In this document: positions 6,304 to 7,703 of the stretch, piece after piece
Layout: the number at the start of each line of letters is the position of its first letter
How positions within the stretch are numbered: the first letter of the stretch is position 1
Origin: Bacillota bacterium
GTDB lineage: Bacteria; Bacillota_A; Clostridia; Acetivibrionales; DUMB01
Assembly (NCBI GenBank): GCA_023621975.1
Contig: JAMOAC010000399.1
Location: 1 to 7,703, forward strand
Direction of reading: 5' to 3'
Length of the DNA stretch: 7,703 nucleotides
Made by a program: the position numbers and the translations under genes
The notes under the pieces: generated by a model
Databases searched by the model: none
What the model was told of the DNA's origin: nothing
Seen by the model: the letters and a program-made list of their open reading frames with translations, nothing else

Positions 6304-6363
6304 GTCCCAAATACAATGTAATTCTATATTATTATCTCATCAGCAGGCACAAATTATTACAAT

Positions 6364-6546
6364 CTATTTTTTATTCAACCGTTTTTTATCCAGAATATTA
6401 CCTACGGAAATTCCCGTTACAATCATAATACCTGTTAAGATAAAATACAGGGCATTATTTGTCAGCGAAAAGCCAATTGCTCCCAAAATTCCACCGACAG
6501 CCATTCCTGCAAGCAAGCCAATCTCCGAACAGGTATAATCTCTCAT
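6364..6546 (-). CDS. Small membrane protein with glycine zipper
   Basis: The 60-residue product has two probable transmembrane helices, at 8-28 and 33-52, and a strongly basic tail (DKKRLNKK). The first helix carries Gly10, Gly14, Gly18 and Gly22, an exact GxxxGxxxGxxxG ladder that usually mediates tight helix packing or oligomerisation. With one short loop (TNN at 29-31), both termini should lie on the same side, the basic tail predicting the cytoplasm. The start at 6546 is chosen because GGAGG lies 7 nt upstream; an ATG 12 codons further up has no such site. It sits between the ferritin-like gene (131-nt gap) and the 98-residue gene (96-nt gap), all on the minus strand. Function unknown. 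Confidence 0.75.
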   Translation of the reverse strand: MRDYTCSEIGLLAGMAVGGILGAIGFSLTNNALYFILTGIMIVTGISVGNILDKKRLNKK

Positions 6547-6553
6547 TTTTTGT

Positions 6554-6558
6554 CCTCC
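6554..6558 (-). promoter_or_regulatory. Ribosome binding site deciding the 60-residue start
   Basis: GGAGG on the minus strand lies 7 nt before the ATG at 6544-6546. It lies inside the longer frame that starts at 6582, supporting the shorter protein. Confidence 0.75.
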
Positions 6559-6635
6559 TGCAGTCACGTTTTCGTTATTCAATTAACAAAGGCATCAAAA
6601 CTAACATCACTTTACTTTATTGACGAATAAATACG

Positions 6636-6659
6636 AAAAAAAGTTTCAAAAAAAGTTTC
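6636..6659. repeat. Tandem 12-bp repeat AAAAAAAGTTTC x2
   Basis: Two exact adjacent copies lie between the stop of the ferritin-like gene and the small membrane gene. On the minus strand it reads GAAACTTTTTTT twice, a T-rich stretch after a weak CCC/GGG hairpin near 6664-6674. It might slow or partly end transcription from the upstream gene. Confidence 0.5.
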
Positions 6660-6677
6660 ATATGCCCTGTATGGGAA

Positions 6678-7169
6678 TCATTTAATAAATGTCTCAATAT
6701 TTTTTATATGTTTCTCCTGTTCTTTAACTATTTCAGACAGTATCTTATACCCTTCGGTTTCGGTATAATTGTTTTGTGTTACGAACAAACCCTGTATGCT
6801 AAGTATAATCGCCATGCCAACCTTCTCAAAATCCCTGGCATATTCCAGTAATTCACTTATATCTTTTATGTCAACGCCACAACGGAGTTTCGAAAATTCC
6901 ACATATTGCCTGGAGAATTCCATAAACAGCTTTGCAGCTTTATCATATATATCTACATCGACATCGTACTTTTTTTCGCTGTTTTTCAAATTGTTTCTAA
7001 TATCCTCATAAAGTAACATATGCCTTTTCTCTTCTCTTGCTAGGACACGTGCAACAGTTTTGAACCTTTCGGTGATTCCTTCATCTGACGCGATTCCCAT
7101 AAACAAGTCATACGACTTTTTTTTCATGTCTATAAATTTTTCTAGCAAGTCTCCGATATTATATGCCAT
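6678..7169 (-). CDS. Ferritin-like four-helix protein, partial diiron site
   Basis: The 163-residue product is all-helical, soluble and highly charged, with the rubrerythrin/ferritin-like layout of four helices at about 5-30, 35-62, 72-95 plus 103-130, and 137-160. Helix B carries EEKRH (Glu46, Glu47, His50), a classic ExxH ligand motif. Helix D carries EQEKH (Glu150, Gln151, Glu152, His154), where Gln151 stands at the expected Glu. Helix C has Glu115. In helix A the position of the first rubrerythrin Glu appears to be Ile13, with Asp14 and Glu10 nearby. The site is thus incomplete or rearranged, and no rubredoxin domain follows. The start ATG has AGGGGA 6 nt upstream. A consensus-like promoter lies about 140 nt upstream, and the gene probably leads a group with the 60- and 98-residue genes. 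Peroxide or iron handling is a family-based guess. Catalysis is not assured. Confidence 0.7.
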   Translation of the reverse strand: MAYNIGDLLEKFIDMKKKSYDLFMGIASDEGITERFKTVARVLAREEKRHMLLYEDIRNNLKNSEKKYDVDVDIYDKAAKLFMEFSRQYVEFSKLRCGVDIKDISELLEYARDFEKVGMAIILSIQGLFVTQNNYTETEGYKILSEIVKEQEKHIKNIETFIK

Positions 7170-7185
7170 ATATTGTCCCCTAACC

Positions 7186-7215
7186 GTTACTTATACTAAT
7201 GTTACTTATACTAAT
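7186..7215. repeat. Tandem 15-bp repeat GTTACTTATACTAAT x2
   Basis: Two exact adjacent copies are followed by a partial ATTAC (7216-7220). They lie in the leader of the ferritin-like gene, 17-50 nt before its ATG. On the minus strand each copy reads ATTAGTATAAGTAAC, holding a -10-like TATAAG and a GTAAC word. It may be an operator, a tandem promoter, or a slippage duplication. Confidence 0.6.
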
Positions 7216-7318
7216 ATTACATAGAGCAAAAGTCACAACAAATATTTTATACATAAATTAATTGTTTGGCATATACTTTTTATACCACAAATACACATTA
7301 ATTCTCTTAATAATCTCA

Positions 7319-7347
7319 TTAATAAGATACAATACAGACAATGTCAA
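7319..7347 (-). promoter_or_regulatory. Sigma-A-type promoter of the ferritin-like gene group
   Basis: On the minus strand TTGACA (7347-7342, perfect -35) is followed after exactly 17 nt by TATTAA (7324-7319). The predicted start is near 7312, giving a leader of about 143 nt. An imperfect inverted repeat, TCTTAATAA-N5-TTAATAAGA (7305-7327, 8 of 9 matched), overlaps the -10 and start site and could be an operator. AT-rich sites of this kind resemble PerR or Fur boxes only loosely. Confidence 0.6.
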
Positions 7348-7485
7348 GCATATAAAATAACCCAATCATTTTATGCTGAACCTGGAAATTGCGGGAAATA
7401 TAAAAGAAGAAAGCGTAAGAAGCGTAATGCCACCAATACAAGCACCAATTATTATTCAAATTAGCCATATAGCGGATCCGCTCTT

Positions 7486-7523
7486 AAAAAACAGTGGAGA
7501 TATTTTGAACAAAATCCCCACTG
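7486..7523 (-). terminator. Rho-independent terminator of the right-edge gene
   Basis: On the minus strand CAGTGGGGAT (7523-7514) pairs with ATCTCCACTG (7501-7492), a 10-bp stem with one G-U pair and a 12-nt loop, then TTTTTT (7491-7486). It lies 34 nt beyond the stop codon at 7558, which supports a real gene entering from the right edge. Confidence 0.85.
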
Positions 7524-7557
7524 CATTTTGTACTCCTTTATTGCTTTTTTCTTCAAC

Positions 7558-7703
7558 TTAATAGCACACAAAACTCTGGATGTCGTTAAGATCCACTCCA
7601 AAGTAAACCCACCTGAAACCGGTCCATCTCCATCCGGCTGCTGACCTCCTGCCAACAAACACCAGCCATGCCCAAAACTGCTGTCCGTTTCTCAGCCATA
7701 GAT
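7558..7703 (-). CDS. C-terminal part of a Trp-rich protein, unknown family
   Basis: A minus-strand frame runs from beyond the window edge to TAA at 7558-7560, showing the last 47 residues. Six are Trp, with patterns such as FWAWLVFVG, GWRWTGFRWVYFGV and DLNDIQSFVC. The alternating aromatic and charged residues suggest a compact beta-rich domain and not a membrane helix. The fragment is followed by a strong terminator in the right place, which argues it is expressed. The competing minus-strand frame at 7461-7658 reads through that terminator. I cannot name the family, and the N-terminus is outside the window. Confidence 0.6.
   Translation of the reverse strand, partial: LWLRNGQQFWAWLVFVGRRSAAGWRWTGFRWVYFGVDLNDIQSFVCY

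Larger units (their letters stand above)
7170..7557. other. Intergenic region without a gene
   Basis: This 388-nt gap holds the repeat at 7186-7215, the promoter at 7319-7347 and the terminator at 7486-7523, listed separately. The rest is AT-rich. Plus- and minus-strand frames across 7373-7658 run through the terminator hairpin and lack ribosome sites, so they are not accepted as genes. Confidence 0.55.

Noticed and set aside
6283..6347. 9-bp inverted repeat CCTGCTGAT / ATCAGCAGG as a terminator or riboswitch
   Set aside because: The arms are 47 nt apart, no T-run follows and the left arm lies in the coding-like extension. It is probably chance or a weak structure.
7373..7561. 62-codon plus-strand frame near the right edge
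   Set aside because: It runs through the terminator hairpin and has no ribosome site.
7461..7658. 65-codon minus-strand frame near the right edge
   Set aside because: It reads through the terminator. The overlapping frame ending at 7558 fits the terminator position better, although a GGAGG-like stretch near 7647 keeps a little doubt.

Overview
The window looks like chromosomal DNA of a low-GC, strictly anaerobic Firmicute of the Clostridia. The signs are AT-rich intergenic DNA, strong GGAGG-type ribosome binding sites, factor-independent terminators, and an anaerobe-type hybrid cluster protein with a small ferredoxin. A VanW-family lipoprotein fits as well. A relative of the cellulolytic Ruminiclostridium/Acetivibrio group is plausible, but this is inferred from gene style and not proven.

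Left edge (1-355): two clusters of short direct repeats with GGGGAC / GTCCCC cores in opposite orientation enclose a short open frame without a start codon. This resembles debris of a mobile or REP-like element. The right cluster runs into the 3' end of a minus-strand hypothetical gene (333-719) and supplies its last codons. Upstream of that gene lie three 19-bp iterated repeats.

Centre-left (881-3815): the best understood part, a nitrosative/oxidative stress locus. An hcp gene (hybrid cluster protein, all eight hybrid-cluster ligands visible) and a small ferredoxin form a minus-strand operon ending at a strong hairpin terminator. A Crp/Fnr-family regulator, probably HcpR, is divergent. Between them is a perfect GTAAC-N4-GTTAC palindrome. 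It is centred at -41.5 from the start predicted by a perfect TATAAT box for hcp, the geometry of a class II Crp/Fnr activator site. It also lies just upstream of the regulator's own start codon, so autoregulation is likely.

Centre-right (3821-5937): a bidirectional terminator separates the regulator from a convergent VanW-domain lipoprotein gene. An AT-rich gap of about 320 nt follows, then a plus-strand ZIP-family divalent metal transporter.

Right (5971-7169): three small minus-strand genes, probably co-transcribed from a good TTGACA-N17-TATTAA promoter: a ferritin-like four-helix protein with an incomplete diiron ligand set, a 60-residue membrane protein with a GxxxG ladder, and a 98-residue protein of unknown family whose true start is unclear. 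At the right edge a Trp-rich C-terminal gene fragment enters on the minus strand and is followed by a textbook terminator.

No rRNA, tRNA, CRISPR array, intact transposase or recognisable defence system was seen. The hcp control region is the most testable item. The three-gene ferritin-like cluster and the Trp-rich protein are the least explained.
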